From positions 893,369-945,520 of the forward strand of contig MKRX01000006.1 of assembly GCA_001898035.1 (NCBI GenBank): DNA of 52,152 bases, given 5' to 3'. The first letter of the stretch is position 1; every line of letters starts with the position of its first letter. The DNA is from Armatimonadetes bacterium 55-13 (lineage in GTDB: Bacteria > Armatimonadota > Fimbriimonadia > Fimbriimonadales > Fimbriimonadaceae). A program made the position numbers and the translations under genes. Below, one piece after another: positions 15,452-25,500 of the stretch. The notes beneath the pieces are model-generated. The model worked only from the letters and a program-made list of their open reading frames with translations, did not search any database and was not told where the DNA came from.

Positions 15452-16491
15452 TCCTCCCCCTTCTCTAATTGGGCAAGTCGTTTTTCCAGGGCTCGAACGC
15501 GAGAAAGAATTTCTGGCAAACGCGGTTGAATCAAGAACGACTTCATCCCTTCCGCCGCTGGCTTGGCTGGCATTCCAAAATAGGCGCCCTTCTCCAAAAT
15601 GTCCTGACTGGTTCCGGTGTGCCCGCCAAGAACGACGTCGTCTACGATTCGAACATGGTCCCCAATGGCGCATTGGCCTCCCATCATCGTCCGCGCGCCA
15701 ATGCTCGTACTGCCACTGATGCCGGTCTGAGAGGCAATGACTCCGTCTTCTCCGATACTGACGTTGTGGCCAACTTGGACCAGGTTATCTAGCTTCGTTC
15801 CCCGTCCTACCACCGTTTCCCCCGAGGTTGCACGGTCGATCGTAGTATTCGCGCCGACCTCTGCGTCTTCGCCAATGATCACTTTGCCCACCTGCGGCAC
15901 CTTGAAGTGTTTGGTTCCATCCCAAATGAATCCAAACCCGTCCGCGCCGATGACCGCTCCACTATGGACGATGGCCCGCGACCCAATTTCCACTTCTTGG
16001 TAGAGAGTCACCCGGGGGTAGAGAATCGCGCCCGCTCCGATCTTGCAGTATTCGCCCACGTAGCTAAAGGAAAATATCTGCGCACCCGCGCCAACTTCGG
16101 CGCCACGTTCGATTACAGTATGGGCGCCAATGCAGGCCGTCGGGTCGATTTCGGCCGTTGGGTCAACCACTGCGGTCGGGTGAATACCTGGCTCAATGGG
16201 GAGCGGACGCCGCGCCATCATCAAAAGCTTGCCAAATGCAAATCTCGGATTCTCGACATGGATGGCTGGCTTGAGGGTGGAACGCAGGGTATGGGGAAGA
16301 ATGAGGGCGCCCACGCCATGCTGATTTGCCTTTTCCAGGTAGACCTCCGACTCGCAAAACGCGATCCCTTCAGGATCGTCGGAGTCGGCAGGGACGGGTC
16401 GGCGAATCAAATAGTGAGCGTGGCCGGTAATCGCCCCGCCCAACAAATCGGCAAGCTGGCTTAGGGTCCAAGCCTGTGTGTCTTTCTCCAT
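15448..16491 (-). CDS. lpxD: UDP-3-O-acylglucosamine N-acyltransferase
   Basis: 347 residues. The N-terminal uridine-binding domain (about 1-100) is followed by a left-handed beta-helix made of hexapeptide repeats (about 103-310) and a C-terminal coiled helix (LSRVRALEKRLAQLE). The conserved GADGFGF and the catalytic His region LVQVGHNVSIG are present. LpxD adds the second acyl chain to the product of LpxC, the gene immediately downstream. Its start overlaps the end of the upstream lipoprotein gene by 31 bases and its stop overlaps the lpxC start, so the three are probably translationally coupled. fabZ and lpxA, often found beside lpxD, are not here. Confidence 0.95.
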   Translation of the reverse strand: MEKDTQAWTLSQLADLLGGAITGHAHYLIRRPVPADSDDPEGIAFCESEVYLEKANQHGVGALILPHTLRSTLKPAIHVENPRFAFGKLLMMARRPLPIEPGIHPTAVVDPTAEIDPTACIGAHTVIERGAEVGAGAQIFSFSYVGEYCKIGAGAILYPRVTLYQEVEIGSRAIVHSGAVIGADGFGFIWDGTKHFKVPQVGKVIIGEDAEVGANTTIDRATSGETVVGRGTKLDNLVQVGHNVSIGEDGVIASQTGISGSTSIGARTMMGGQCAIGDHVRIVDDVVLGGHTGTSQDILEKGAYFGMPAKPAAEGMKSFLIQPRLPEILSRVRALEKRLAQLEKGEE

Positions 16492-17474
16492 GCGTCAAAC
16501 TCGTTCGTAGCATCGGCGCCGCCGCTACGGCTTTTCGCGAGAACGTAGCCCTTGGTCTTCAGCCAGATTTCGAGCTGCTGCTCGATAAGCTGACGTCGTT
16601 CCGCTCTGTCGACTACCCTCTCGGTACTCTGCGCCGGCAAGATCGGCTTCGTCGGAGGCGTCGATCCTGTCACCGTAACGGTGCGACTGTTAACACTGTC
16701 AACAGTTACCGAACTATTCTGCCCTAGATCGAGGTCCAAGTGACTGGTTGCTTGGTCGATTGCTCGACTTGCTTCGTTTTCTGACTGGTCCAGTGCCTTT
16801 ACACGCTTAATCTCAAACTCCGCTTGCACTTTTCCTTGTTCCTGACTTAGCTTGAATTCCGCTTCTGTCAGGAGCCGCTGGGCTTCGTTGTCGTAATCTT
16901 CCTCCAGCTCGTTGATGGCCTCTCGCAACGCTCGAAGTTCGGCGCGGCGATCGTCTTCTGCTTTGATCGATCGGTTTCGCGACGAGAAAATGGAAGTACG
17001 TTTGGCGCGCAACAGGCTGGCTCGCACCGCCTTCGGCCCGCGCTGATCCGCATACTTTTGAAAAATTGCGAAGAGTTGATCGAAGACTTCATCCAAGTAA
17101 GCGTCTTGTTGCTTCTGAAGCGCCTCCAATGCCAACCGCTTTTCGTTGTCCACATTCGAATTAGCGATGGAAGCCAATCGACGGGCAAGTCGTTTTTTGG
17201 CGGCTTCCCGGTCCTCAGCGATCAACTTCTTGGCAACGTCGATCTTGCCCTCTGCACGGTCAAAGAATCTAACGCTGGGAGAGTAAGGAAGGATTGCCTG
17301 CTGGGTAGGGATGCTAACCGTGGGGACGGCGCCCAATTTGGGCATCTCCGGTTCAGGACCTGAATCTCGTGCCAGAATGCCCGGCAAATCGACGAAAACG
17401 GCCTCCGGAGCGTGAGAGCATCCAGAGGCCGCACAAAGGGCAATCAGACCGTAGCAGTAACTAGGAACCCGCAT
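16461..17474 (-). CDS. Coiled-coil lipoprotein of unknown function in the envelope cluster
   Basis: 337 residues with a lipoprotein signal ending AASGC, so the product is anchored by Cys19 to a membrane. Residues about 75-235 are strongly charged and helical, rich in Ala, Glu, Arg and Lys with heptad-like spacing, and should form long coiled coils. A Ser/Thr/Val-rich linker (SSVTVDSVNSRTVTVTG) follows, then a second helical segment near the C-terminus. I recognise no family. Its start overlaps the skp-like gene upstream by 14 bases and its end overlaps lpxD by 31, so it is firmly embedded in the cluster. A role as a periplasmic tether or chaperone partner in outer-membrane assembly is an inference from position and shape. 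Confidence 0.75.
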   Translation of the reverse strand: MRVPSYCYGLIALCAASGCSHAPEAVFVDLPGILARDSGPEPEMPKLGAVPTVSIPTQQAILPYSPSVRFFDRAEGKIDVAKKLIAEDREAAKKRLARRLASIANSNVDNEKRLALEALQKQQDAYLDEVFDQLFAIFQKYADQRGPKAVRASLLRAKRTSIFSSRNRSIKAEDDRRAELRALREAINELEEDYDNEAQRLLTEAEFKLSQEQGKVQAEFEIKRVKALDQSENEASRAIDQATSHLDLDLGQNSSVTVDSVNSRTVTVTGSTPPTKPILPAQSTERVVDRAERRQLIEQQLEIWLKTKGYVLAKSRSGGADATNEFDAWRKTHRLGP

Positions 17475-18093
17475 TCATTGCTTGCAGGGAGGCATCGGTC
17501 AAATCGTTCGCGCCGTAGGGAGCGATACCCACTTCGAATACGATGGTGTATCCCTGAGCTTTAGCTACCTTTTGAATGGCGACGCGTGCCTTGCTGATGC
17601 TATCCGCCTTTTGCTTGTCTGCCCACGCCTGCATTTCGTTCGTGAAGTCGTTGAACCAGCGTCGCGCTACCGCTTCCATGTTCTGTCCGCGTCGAGCGTA
17701 GTCGTCCAATAATGTTCGGTCTTCAGGCGTGAGAGTGGCCTTCGTGCTGAGTTCGTTCCACTTCTTGTTGGAGGCGATGACGTCCGCTTTGATCCGGTCG
17801 ACCTTCGCCTTGTCTTCTGCCGTCGGATTATCCTTCAGGGAGAGATCCTTAAGATCCTGGGCCTGCTCGGCATTGAGAACGCGGTAGTCGTCGATGAATT
17901 GCAGCAAGTCTTCACGAGCCTTCTTCATCTTTGCAAACGTATCCTGGTTCGTCTTGCCGTAGTTGCTCTTCTCAACGACGTCCGAGATGTCGACCACCGC
18001 GATCTTGTTCGCCGAGTCTTGGAAGCCACTTGCTAGCCAGATGCCTCCAAGAGCAGCCGCTACAATCCAACCCAATTTAGAAAATTTGTTCAT
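17461..18093 (-). CDS. Skp/OmpH-like periplasmic chaperone, copy 1
   Basis: 210 residues: a signal peptide or anchor (about 1-26), then IAVVDISDVV, the beta-strand that opens the OmpH/Skp core, a long charged helical hairpin, and a returning strand (GYTIVFEVG). This is the jellyfish-tentacle layout of Skp, which holds unfolded outer-membrane proteins on their way to BamA. It is about 40 residues longer than E. coli Skp. It lies 12 bases after a paralogous copy with the same N-terminal signature (LGW-AAALGGI). Two BamA-like genes are upstream in the same transcript, which supports the role. Confidence 0.85.
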   Translation of the reverse strand: MNKFSKLGWIVAAALGGIWLASGFQDSANKIAVVDISDVVEKSNYGKTNQDTFAKMKKAREDLLQFIDDYRVLNAEQAQDLKDLSLKDNPTAEDKAKVDRIKADVIASNKKWNELSTKATLTPEDRTLLDDYARRGQNMEAVARRWFNDFTNEMQAWADKQKADSISKARVAIQKVAKAQGYTIVFEVGIAPYGANDLTDASLQAMNAGS

Positions 18094-18105
18094 GTTCTTG
18101 ATTGC

Positions 18106-18735
18106 CTATTTCTTCGAGTTCATTGCCTTCAAGGCGTCGGCGGTGATGTTGTTGGCCGCGTAGGGAACCACATCCTGCATGTAGACCACGGAATACCCCT
18201 GCTTCTGCCCGACCTCTTTCACCGCATCAGTAGCCCGGTTCATCGTTTCTTGGCGAAGTTTGTCTTGAAGCGTCTGGATTTCGTCTGAAAACTCGCGAGC
18301 CCATCGATCAAGCGTTTTGACCATGGTCTGAGAGCGCTCGTTGTAGTCGCGCAGAAGAGTCACCTGTTCTGTCGTCGGGTTCGCTTTCAATTGAAGGTCT
18401 TGAAACTTCTTATGCGTAGCGATCACGTCGTTCTTCAGCTTTTCCAACTCTGCTTTGTCCGCCGCCGTGGGCTGAGGCTTGATGCTGAGATCGCGAAACT
18501 TCTGCGCTTGCTCGGGGGTGAACAGCGGGTAAGTGTTCGCAAATTGCAGCAGGTCTTGCCGAGTCTGCCCGACGGTTCGGAGGTTTTCCTTTTGGTTCTT
18601 CGCAAAGTCGCTGGAGGTAATCACTTCCGAAATGTCGACGACGCCGTACTTTTCAGACTTGGTCTGAAAGCCGCTGCCGACCATGATCCCTCCGAGTGCT
18701 GCTGCGCAGACCCAACCTAAGTGTTGAAATTTCAT
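18106..18735 (-). CDS. Skp/OmpH-like periplasmic chaperone, copy 2
   Basis: 209 residues from ATG 18735. The frame is open further upstream to 18918, but that part lies inside the BamA-like gene and is not credible as protein. The signal segment (LGWVCAAALGGIMVGSGF) is followed by the YGVVDISEVI core strand, a long helical pair rich in Lys, Glu and Gln, and the closing strand GYSVVYMQD. It is clearly a paralogue of the gene at 17461-18093. Presumably both escort barrel proteins across the periplasm; they could be specialised for different clients or form mixed trimers. It starts 8 bases after the bamA-like stop. Confidence 0.86.
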   Translation of the reverse strand: MKFQHLGWVCAAALGGIMVGSGFQTKSEKYGVVDISEVITSSDFAKNQKENLRTVGQTRQDLLQFANTYPLFTPEQAQKFRDLSIKPQPTAADKAELEKLKNDVIATHKKFQDLQLKANPTTEQVTLLRDYNERSQTMVKTLDRWAREFSDEIQTLQDKLRQETMNRATDAVKEVGQKQGYSVVYMQDVVPYAANNITADALKAMNSKK

Positions 18736-18743
18736 GTGTCTCA

Positions 18744-20528
18744 CTAGAATGACGTTGCGATTTGGAAGTGCGTGCGGCTCTTTCCGTCCTTGTTGAAGCC
18801 AATGTCGAGTCGGAGAGGACCCAAAGGCGAACGGAAACTTACGCCCAGTCCGTAGCCCAGATTCATCTGGAGGCTGTTGGATTGCGTGAACTTTTCCACA
18901 CTGCCATAGCCGCCCCACGCGCCGCCGTAATCGACAAATGCGATGAGCGAAAGCGCTTTTTGAAGCGGATGACGATACTCCAAGGTGGTGAGGAGCGATG
19001 TCTTGCCCCAGTAACGGTCTTCCTCATAGCCCCGAACCGTCGCCGCGCCCCCGGCAAAGAATTGCTCGGAGAACGGAACCGTTCCGGAAATCGTGCCCGC
19101 GCGGGCGCGGAAGGCGAAGACGCGTCGGGGGGCGTCCGGTTCGTTGCGGCCACGCGGCTTTTGTGGGCTGTAATAGAACCGATACTCGGCGGTCGTCTTC
19201 AAGTAGTTGTGCTGGCCGGTAACTCGTGTGACCGCATCGTTGCCGCCGGACTTTGTAATGTTGCTAAAGCCGGGCTCAACTTCGATTCGGAACCAGTCGC
19301 CCCGAGCGGGATCGATATCCACATCGCGTCGATTTTGGGTCAAACCGAGGGTGACGGTTGCCAGCGTTCCATCCTGCTGGATAAAGCCCGTGGAGTCGTT
19401 CTTGATATCGTTCGTCTTGATGCCTTCGTAGCGAAAACCGATCGATGCCGAAACGTTGTCGTTCAGAGGGCGACCGAAAGCTAAGGTGGCGCCAGTGCGT
19501 CGCTCGGTATAGAGGTCGTCTTCCGTAGGCGAATTGCCGCTGCCAAATCCAACTCCAGAGAATCGGTAGATCAGTCGACTATAGAGAGAGACGTTAAGCG
19601 CCGTGTTGTGGTTGTCGATGAACGGATTGCCGTAATCGAGGTCCACGCTGGGACCGCCGCCTCGGGTGCCTTGGAGGAAGTTGATACCCACGGATTGGCC
19701 CGAACCACGGAAGTTGCTATCGGAAAGTCGAAGTGTTCCCGCAAAGGAACTGCGCGGATCTACCTGGAGACCTACGCCAAAGTTACCGGTACGGCCTTCC
19801 TTAACGTCGGCAATCAGGTCGATCTTGCCCGGTTCTGGCTGATTTTCGACGCTTCGCACATTCTCAAACCACTGGGTTGAATAGAGGCGGCGAAGGTCGG
19901 CGCCCCATCGATCCTCTCGGAATGGTTCTCCCGCTCGGGTCTTGATAAGTCGCTTCATCACGTTCAGCTTGGTTCGCGTGTTGCCGGTTACGGACACGTT
20001 GTTAACCGTCAATTCGATGATCGTGATGCTGATCGTGCCGGGGGATTCCAGCATGGGCTTAAAGTCGGAAACGTCGCCGAATAAGCCTTTCTTTTTGTAA
20101 AGTTCGCGGATGTTGTTGACGCTGGGCTGAATGCTCCGCGTATTAAAAACTTTGCCGACGACAATCTCAGATCCAACCGCTTTCAGAATCTCGTCGGTTG
20201 CAATGCCGTTGTTGCCAACCACGCGAATCTCTTTGACCACCGGCCACTCAGAAACCTGAACGATGACCTCGCGGTTCGTGTCGTCGATTGCCTGAGCCCG
20301 GACGTCAACCGCCTGAAAGAAGCCCATGTTTTCAAGGGTCTCCTTATCGGCGTCCAAGGTCGCCTGAAGGTACGGTTGGCCGACCTTGGTTCGCATTGCC
20401 GCCAAGATCGCCTCGGTGCTGACTTCTGAGTTGCCCTTGACGGTGATGGTCTTAATGACTGCCGTCTGGCTGGATGCGAACGCCGCCAAAAAAGTCAGCA
20501 GCGCAATAAAGCAAATCCTTATGTTCAA
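18744..20528 (-). CDS. BamA-like Omp85 outer-membrane assembly protein, copy 1
   Basis: 594 residues from a TTG start with a strong AGGAGGAGAA ribosome site directly upstream. After a signal peptide (about 1-20) come three POTRA domains (about 22-95, 96-172, 173-247), each with the beta-alpha-alpha-beta-beta pattern and a GFF, GLF or WFE turn. The 16-stranded Omp85 barrel fills the rest. The lid-loop motif VRGY (the VRGF of the family) and a C-terminal beta-signal ending in Phe (HFQIATSF) are present. E. coli BamA has five POTRAs and about 810 residues, so this is a short form. It should insert beta-barrel proteins into the outer membrane. A second copy is upstream and an skp-like gene is 8 bases downstream. 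Confidence 0.92.
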   Translation of the reverse strand: MNIRICFIALLTFLAAFASSQTAVIKTITVKGNSEVSTEAILAAMRTKVGQPYLQATLDADKETLENMGFFQAVDVRAQAIDDTNREVIVQVSEWPVVKEIRVVGNNGIATDEILKAVGSEIVVGKVFNTRSIQPSVNNIRELYKKKGLFGDVSDFKPMLESPGTISITIIELTVNNVSVTGNTRTKLNVMKRLIKTRAGEPFREDRWGADLRRLYSTQWFENVRSVENQPEPGKIDLIADVKEGRTGNFGVGLQVDPRSSFAGTLRLSDSNFRGSGQSVGINFLQGTRGGGPSVDLDYGNPFIDNHNTALNVSLYSRLIYRFSGVGFGSGNSPTEDDLYTERRTGATLAFGRPLNDNVSASIGFRYEGIKTNDIKNDSTGFIQQDGTLATVTLGLTQNRRDVDIDPARGDWFRIEVEPGFSNITKSGGNDAVTRVTGQHNYLKTTAEYRFYYSPQKPRGRNEPDAPRRVFAFRARAGTISGTVPFSEQFFAGGAATVRGYEEDRYWGKTSLLTTLEYRHPLQKALSLIAFVDYGGAWGGYGSVEKFTQSNSLQMNLGYGLGVSFRSPLGPLRLDIGFNKDGKSRTHFQIATSF

Positions 20529-20750
20529 TTCTCCTCCTGGCTCCTCCGTCCATTCCTAGAACGCAGGACAGCCCCGCGGATGTTCCAGTCTCGAAACTTT
20601 ACCCGCCATGGGCTGGAGCAATCCTTAAATGATGCTGCTCAAGGTTTAGAAGCCCCAGCAATCTTCCCGTTATCAAGAAGCCTCAGCCCAACTCAGATTC
20701 GGGTTGCAGCGTTGAGAAAATTTGGACCAAACGGCCCATCGACCTTCGTT
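20529..20750. other. 222-base gap between the two bamA-like genes
   Basis: This is the longest gap inside the minus-strand cluster. It contains the AGGAGG ribosome site of the downstream gene at its left edge. I see no gene, no clear terminator hairpin and no convincing promoter. A hidden promoter or a processing site for the downstream half of the cluster is possible. Confidence 0.35.
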
Positions 20751-22529
20751 CTAGAACGAGGTCGCAATTTGGAAGTGCGTTCGGCTGCGCCCTTTCGAGT
20801 CGAACCCCAGATCCACACGAATCGGGCCCAGCTTGGGAACGTTGTACTTGAATCCCAATCCATAGCCCAGGTTCATGCGGATCGAATCGGATTGACTGAA
20901 GCGATTGATCCCACTGTATCCGCCCCACGCTCCCCCGTAATCCACAAAGCCAATCAAACTGAAATCCCGATTGAAAGGATGACGATATTCCAGCGTGGTA
21001 AGCAGACTCTGTTTGCCCCAGAAACGCTCCTCTTGGTATCCCCGAACGGAGTTTGCTCCCCCTGCGAAGAACTGCTCGAAGAACGGCGTATCGCCATAGA
21101 TCATTCCCAACCGCGCTCGGAAGGCAAAGACGCTCCTCGGGGCCGAGAGCTCGCTCAGCAGTCTCGGTCCTTGCGGGCTGTAGTAGGTGCGATACTCGGC
21201 GCTCGTCTTCACAAAGCCGTGAGTGCCGGTCGATGATTCATTGGTCAAGTCTCCGCCAATCTTGGAGATATGGCTCACGCTAGGCTGAACTTCCAAGTGA
21301 AGCCAGTCTCCTCGGGATGGATCGGGATCGTAGTCTCGTCGATTTCGGGTAATCCCGACGGAAAGCTTGGTTAGGTCTCCGTCCTGCTGGACGAATCCGG
21401 TGGCACCCAGATCGCTCACATCGTTCGTCTTCACCTGCTCTGCAGTGATGGAAACTGTCCCTACCAAGTCCTTGCCGACTTCCCGTCCCAGCGAAAGTGA
21501 TCCGCCAACGCGGCGTTCGGTATAAACGTCGTCTGGAGTTGGCGCAACGTTGTTTCCAAAGCTCGTACCCGCGAATCGATAGGTGAGCAACGTAAATACC
21601 GCCACCTTGAGTGACGTGTTGTTCTTATCGAAGAACGGGTTCGTGTAGTCGAATCCCAGACTGGGGCCCGGCCCTCTCGTACCTTGACTGAAATCGAGGC
21701 CAACCCCTTGTCCGGTCCCACGCCAATTCGTTTCGGAGACGCGCAAAGTGCCCGCCCAAGGAGACCCGGCATCTGCCTGAAGTCCCCAAATCAGGTTGCG
21801 AGTCTTCGCCTCTTTGAACTTAAAGTTAAGATTGACCTTTCCCGTTTCCTGAAATCCCTCTGTGATCGACAGATCTTCGAACCATCCGGTGTTCTCCAAC
21901 CGACGGTTGTCCGAAATGACCCGATCGCGTCGATAAGGATCTCCTGAACGAGTTCTAATCAGCCGATCCAGCGTCGTGCCTTTGGTGCGTTGGTTCCCTT
22001 CGTAATGAACAGAACCGACTTCCATTTCCATCACCTGAACGAGCAAGACCCCAGGCTCGTTGGGCAGAATCTGAAACTCGGATACGTCTCCGAAAAATCC
22101 AGATTTCTTGTACAAATCACGAACTCTTTCGACGGCTGGCTTCACGAGGCGGCTATTAAACGGCTTATCCGTATCAATTTCCAAAGCCTTGAGAATCGCC
22201 TCCTTCCCAACAGCACGATTTCCCACCACGCGAATCTCTTTGATCAAGGGCCATTCGACGACTCGCACAATGATATGGCGATCTTGTTTGTCGTCGAGCA
22301 CCACTTCGGTCTCGACGGACTGAAAGAAACCCATTCCTTCGATCGCTTCTTTGTCGGCGATCAACGCATCGATCAGAAACGGCTGGCCAACATGAGTTCG
22401 CATCGCCGCCCGAATCGCCTCGGTGTTAACGTGAACGTTGCCCTTGATCTCGATCGCCGCGACGTTCTGGGCAAAAGCGACCGCCGCCCAGATGGCTCCT
22501 ACGCACGTAAAAACGAATCTCGATTTCAA
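20751..22529 (-). CDS. BamA-like Omp85 outer-membrane assembly protein, copy 2
   Basis: 592 residues from TTG 22529, with GTGAAG a few bases upstream as the likely ribosome site. The layout is the same as the next gene in the transcript: signal peptide ending near AFAQ, three POTRA domains, and an Omp85 barrel with SVRGYQEE in the lid loop. The C-terminus ends in the same SRTHFQIATSF as copy 1. Similarity extends along the whole length, so this is a tandem duplication that has diverged. The TamB-like gene is 62 bases upstream. One copy may serve as general BamA and the other as the Omp85 partner of the TamB-like protein (a TamA role), but the sequence alone does not decide this. Confidence 0.92.
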   Translation of the reverse strand: MKSRFVFTCVGAIWAAVAFAQNVAAIEIKGNVHVNTEAIRAAMRTHVGQPFLIDALIADKEAIEGMGFFQSVETEVVLDDKQDRHIIVRVVEWPLIKEIRVVGNRAVGKEAILKALEIDTDKPFNSRLVKPAVERVRDLYKKSGFFGDVSEFQILPNEPGVLLVQVMEMEVGSVHYEGNQRTKGTTLDRLIRTRSGDPYRRDRVISDNRRLENTGWFEDLSITEGFQETGKVNLNFKFKEAKTRNLIWGLQADAGSPWAGTLRVSETNWRGTGQGVGLDFSQGTRGPGPSLGFDYTNPFFDKNNTSLKVAVFTLLTYRFAGTSFGNNVAPTPDDVYTERRVGGSLSLGREVGKDLVGTVSITAEQVKTNDVSDLGATGFVQQDGDLTKLSVGITRNRRDYDPDPSRGDWLHLEVQPSVSHISKIGGDLTNESSTGTHGFVKTSAEYRTYYSPQGPRLLSELSAPRSVFAFRARLGMIYGDTPFFEQFFAGGANSVRGYQEERFWGKQSLLTTLEYRHPFNRDFSLIGFVDYGGAWGGYSGINRFSQSDSIRMNLGYGLGFKYNVPKLGPIRVDLGFDSKGRSRTHFQIATSF

Positions 22530-22591
22530 TCTTCACCCAACCGGTCCTGACGGACTCCTTGAAATTAGATGAACGGACATGCCTTTGGTTA

Positions 22592-25500
22592 TCAGAATCG
22601 GAACCCGAATTCTATGCCAAGCTTCCACGGGCGCACTTCGTCGGTGCCAATGCTGAAGTTAAGTCGCCGTCTTTCCATTCCACGGCCGAACCGTAGCTGA
22701 TAGATCAACTTCAGGTCGTATTTCACGGGTATGCCCACGTCGATTTGGCTGATCTGCCGACTTCCTTGAACCACGAAGTTCTTGCCGAGGGTTCGGGCGA
22801 AGTAAACGGTGGCGCCCTCCAACGGGTTGATGTCCAAGGTCAAGTAATCCAAACCGATGACGCCCGCAATCTTGGAGGTCAAAGGATCCAGAAGGTACGG
22901 GACAGCCACGCCAAAGAATGCGTTGCGAAGCTGTTTCTCTGCGTTTCCACCCTGCACGCCACTTGCCAAGCCCTCAATCAAGTTAACCTGGCCCAAGAGC
23001 GCCAGAATCTTTTCTTGGCTTAATTCTGGAGGATCGCTCGTTGCCGTCAGCACCAGGCCGCCGTCCTCCAAAAAGTCGCCGGTAATGCCCAAACTTACGT
23101 CATATCGCTGTGCCGACTGGCCAAATTCTGCCGCCACCACTCGGGTGCGCCCTTCCATGTTCACATCTAAACGGGCCTCGGATTGTCCGTTCTTGATTTG
23201 GAACAAGGGACGGATGGTTCCTCCTGGCTCAAGGGTGACCCTCGCCGTAGGCAACTTGAGGAGTCCCTGCGTGACTTGGAGTTGAGCGTTCACGTCGAGG
23301 TCCTGGAAGTTTCCAACGATGGTGCCATTCCCCGTTAGGTCAATTTCTGCGGAAGAACTCTTAAACTTGGCTGGCCCTTTGGTGGAAACGGAGATGTTCA
23401 TGGTGGGGCTGTAACTCGGCAACGTTCCTTGAGAACCTGCCTCCAACTCGCTTGGCATCTTGATATATGCGTCAGCCAGCGTAAGCGGACCTGAAAGACT
23501 TGGATCGCGTAAGGTGCCTCCCACCGCGAGCTTGCCATCGATCTCCCCACTCACTCGCCCGTCCTCGCCAATCGGAATCTCAGCAGCTAGGCGCTGCGCG
23601 GTGAACTGCCCGGATAAATCTGAACCAAGCAGATTCTCGGTTTGGCCCCGACTGATGCGGGAGAGGACGTTCATAAAGGAGGGCAGTTGAGCGGAAATAT
23701 CCCCTTGGAAAGAGCCTCCACGGTCGCTCTTGCCATGTGTTGCAACCCGCAGAAGCGTTCCATCCACTTGGTCCCCTTTGGAGAGATCCGCTGTAAACCT
23801 GACGTCGCTAAACTGCGCCCCACTGTCTTTCAAAGCCAGCTTCTCCGCCGTCAGTCCAAATCCACCGAACAAATGAAGATCGCTCTTCGTACCGGAAATC
23901 GACAGGGAACCCGACACCTCGCCCTTTGACTTTGCGGGATCGAAAATGGATGCCAACTGATCGATGCTGCCTACGGACCGATTCACAAGCTGAACGTCCG
24001 CCCGGATGGGTTCCCCATCCAAGATGGTGAAAGGATAGGAGAACGGCACATCTGCGCTGACTCGCCCGACGTAGCCCCCAATATTCACATCGCCAAAAAC
24101 GGACAATCCGCCAGAACTTCCCGTCCACTCGGAAAGCGTGATTTCTGGCAAGTTCACGTTCAGCTGTCCAAACTCCCCACTTCCATCTTCTGATAGTCGG
24201 AGCCCATTCCCCGGGGTCGTCAGCGCACTCGCCCGAATCACCGGACTTTTCGTCTCGCCACTAACGTCGATCAGGGGCAGACTGATCAAACCATGAATTC
24301 CTGCCAACTCCGGATCGAAGAGGGAAGCGAAATTCACGTCGAATTGATCGACGCGCCCCGTTATCGCGATAGGGCCCGATTCCTCGACGGCGCCGCTGAA
24401 CTCCAGCAGCCCCGGTCCGCCCTCCCATTTCAAGGACTCCAGATTCCAAGTCTTGCCCTGGCGCGAAAACTGACCATTAATCTGTCCGGCCGGAACAATG
24501 TTGTCTTCACTGGTGGCCCCCGCAACGCGAGACATGGTCATGGAGTCCAGCGCCAGATAGCCATTGGCGAACTCGGGCATATCCAGCGTTCCGCCTAGGT
24601 CGACCGCCAATCCAATCTTCATCGAAGTTCGGGCCAGGATATCCTTAACTTCCTCGCTTAATGAAGGCAGGTATGGCTTGGAAACATTATATAAATCCTG
24701 AAACTGGGCATTGCGAACCAGGACCTCGCCGGAGATTCCTCGGGTGTCCGGCTGGTACCCAAAGTTGTTCACCTCGATTGATCGCTCCAATAAACCGACT
24801 TGAAGCGAGCCCTTCACGTTAGCGTCGGTGCCGCTCACCTTCCAGATCCCATTCCCAAATGGCGTCGCATTGACCTCCACCTCGTTCAGCTTGCCTTCGC
24901 CAGAACCCTGAACCAGGCCTTTGCCATCAAAGGTAAGGCCAAACTCTCCGCTGACGGTGCCCGTCATCGTCGCCCCCAGGTCGGGTGGAATCACATCGCC
25001 GAGATCGATATTCTGAGCGGTAAGACTTGCCTGCCCAGTTTTCTTATCGACTTCGTAACTGAGATACGCCTGAACGTCGCCGGTTCCAACCGTCGCATTG
25101 AAGTCGTCGACTTCCAAAAGCCCATTGGCATAAGTGATCTGGGCTTGAGCAGAATCAATCCGTGTACCCTTGATCACGATGTCCCCCGCGCTGGCGCTGG
25201 AAGTGAACTTGGGATTGCCCAATGTGCCGGAAACGGTTGCATCCGGGAGAGAAATGGAGGCGAGATAATCGTCACCCAAGAAATCGCTTAGTTGAACGCC
25301 CAGAGCTTGAAAAGAGCCGTCCAGCCCCATATTCTTAAACGTCAGAGCCAACGATCCCTGAGCTTGCGAAGCCCCCTTCACGACTTTGATGTTCTCGGCC
25401 CGAACTTGCTTGAAATTTCCGGAAAAGTCGGTGGTCAGGATAGGCACCGGCTCTTCTTGAATCCGTAACCCAAAGAGCTCAGCCGAACCGGAATAGTGAG

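Noticed and set aside
15452-15673. Extension of lpxC upstream to 15673
   Set aside because: The added residues lie inside lpxD in another frame, are Arg-rich and have no LpxC similarity. GTG at 15451 has the expected GTGA overlap with the lpxD stop.
18762-19484. Long plus-strand frame antisense to bamA-like 1 (about 240 codons)
   Set aside because: It is the reverse complement of a strongly conserved barrel; similar antisense frames appear across other genes here, and none has a ribosome site or recognisable domain.
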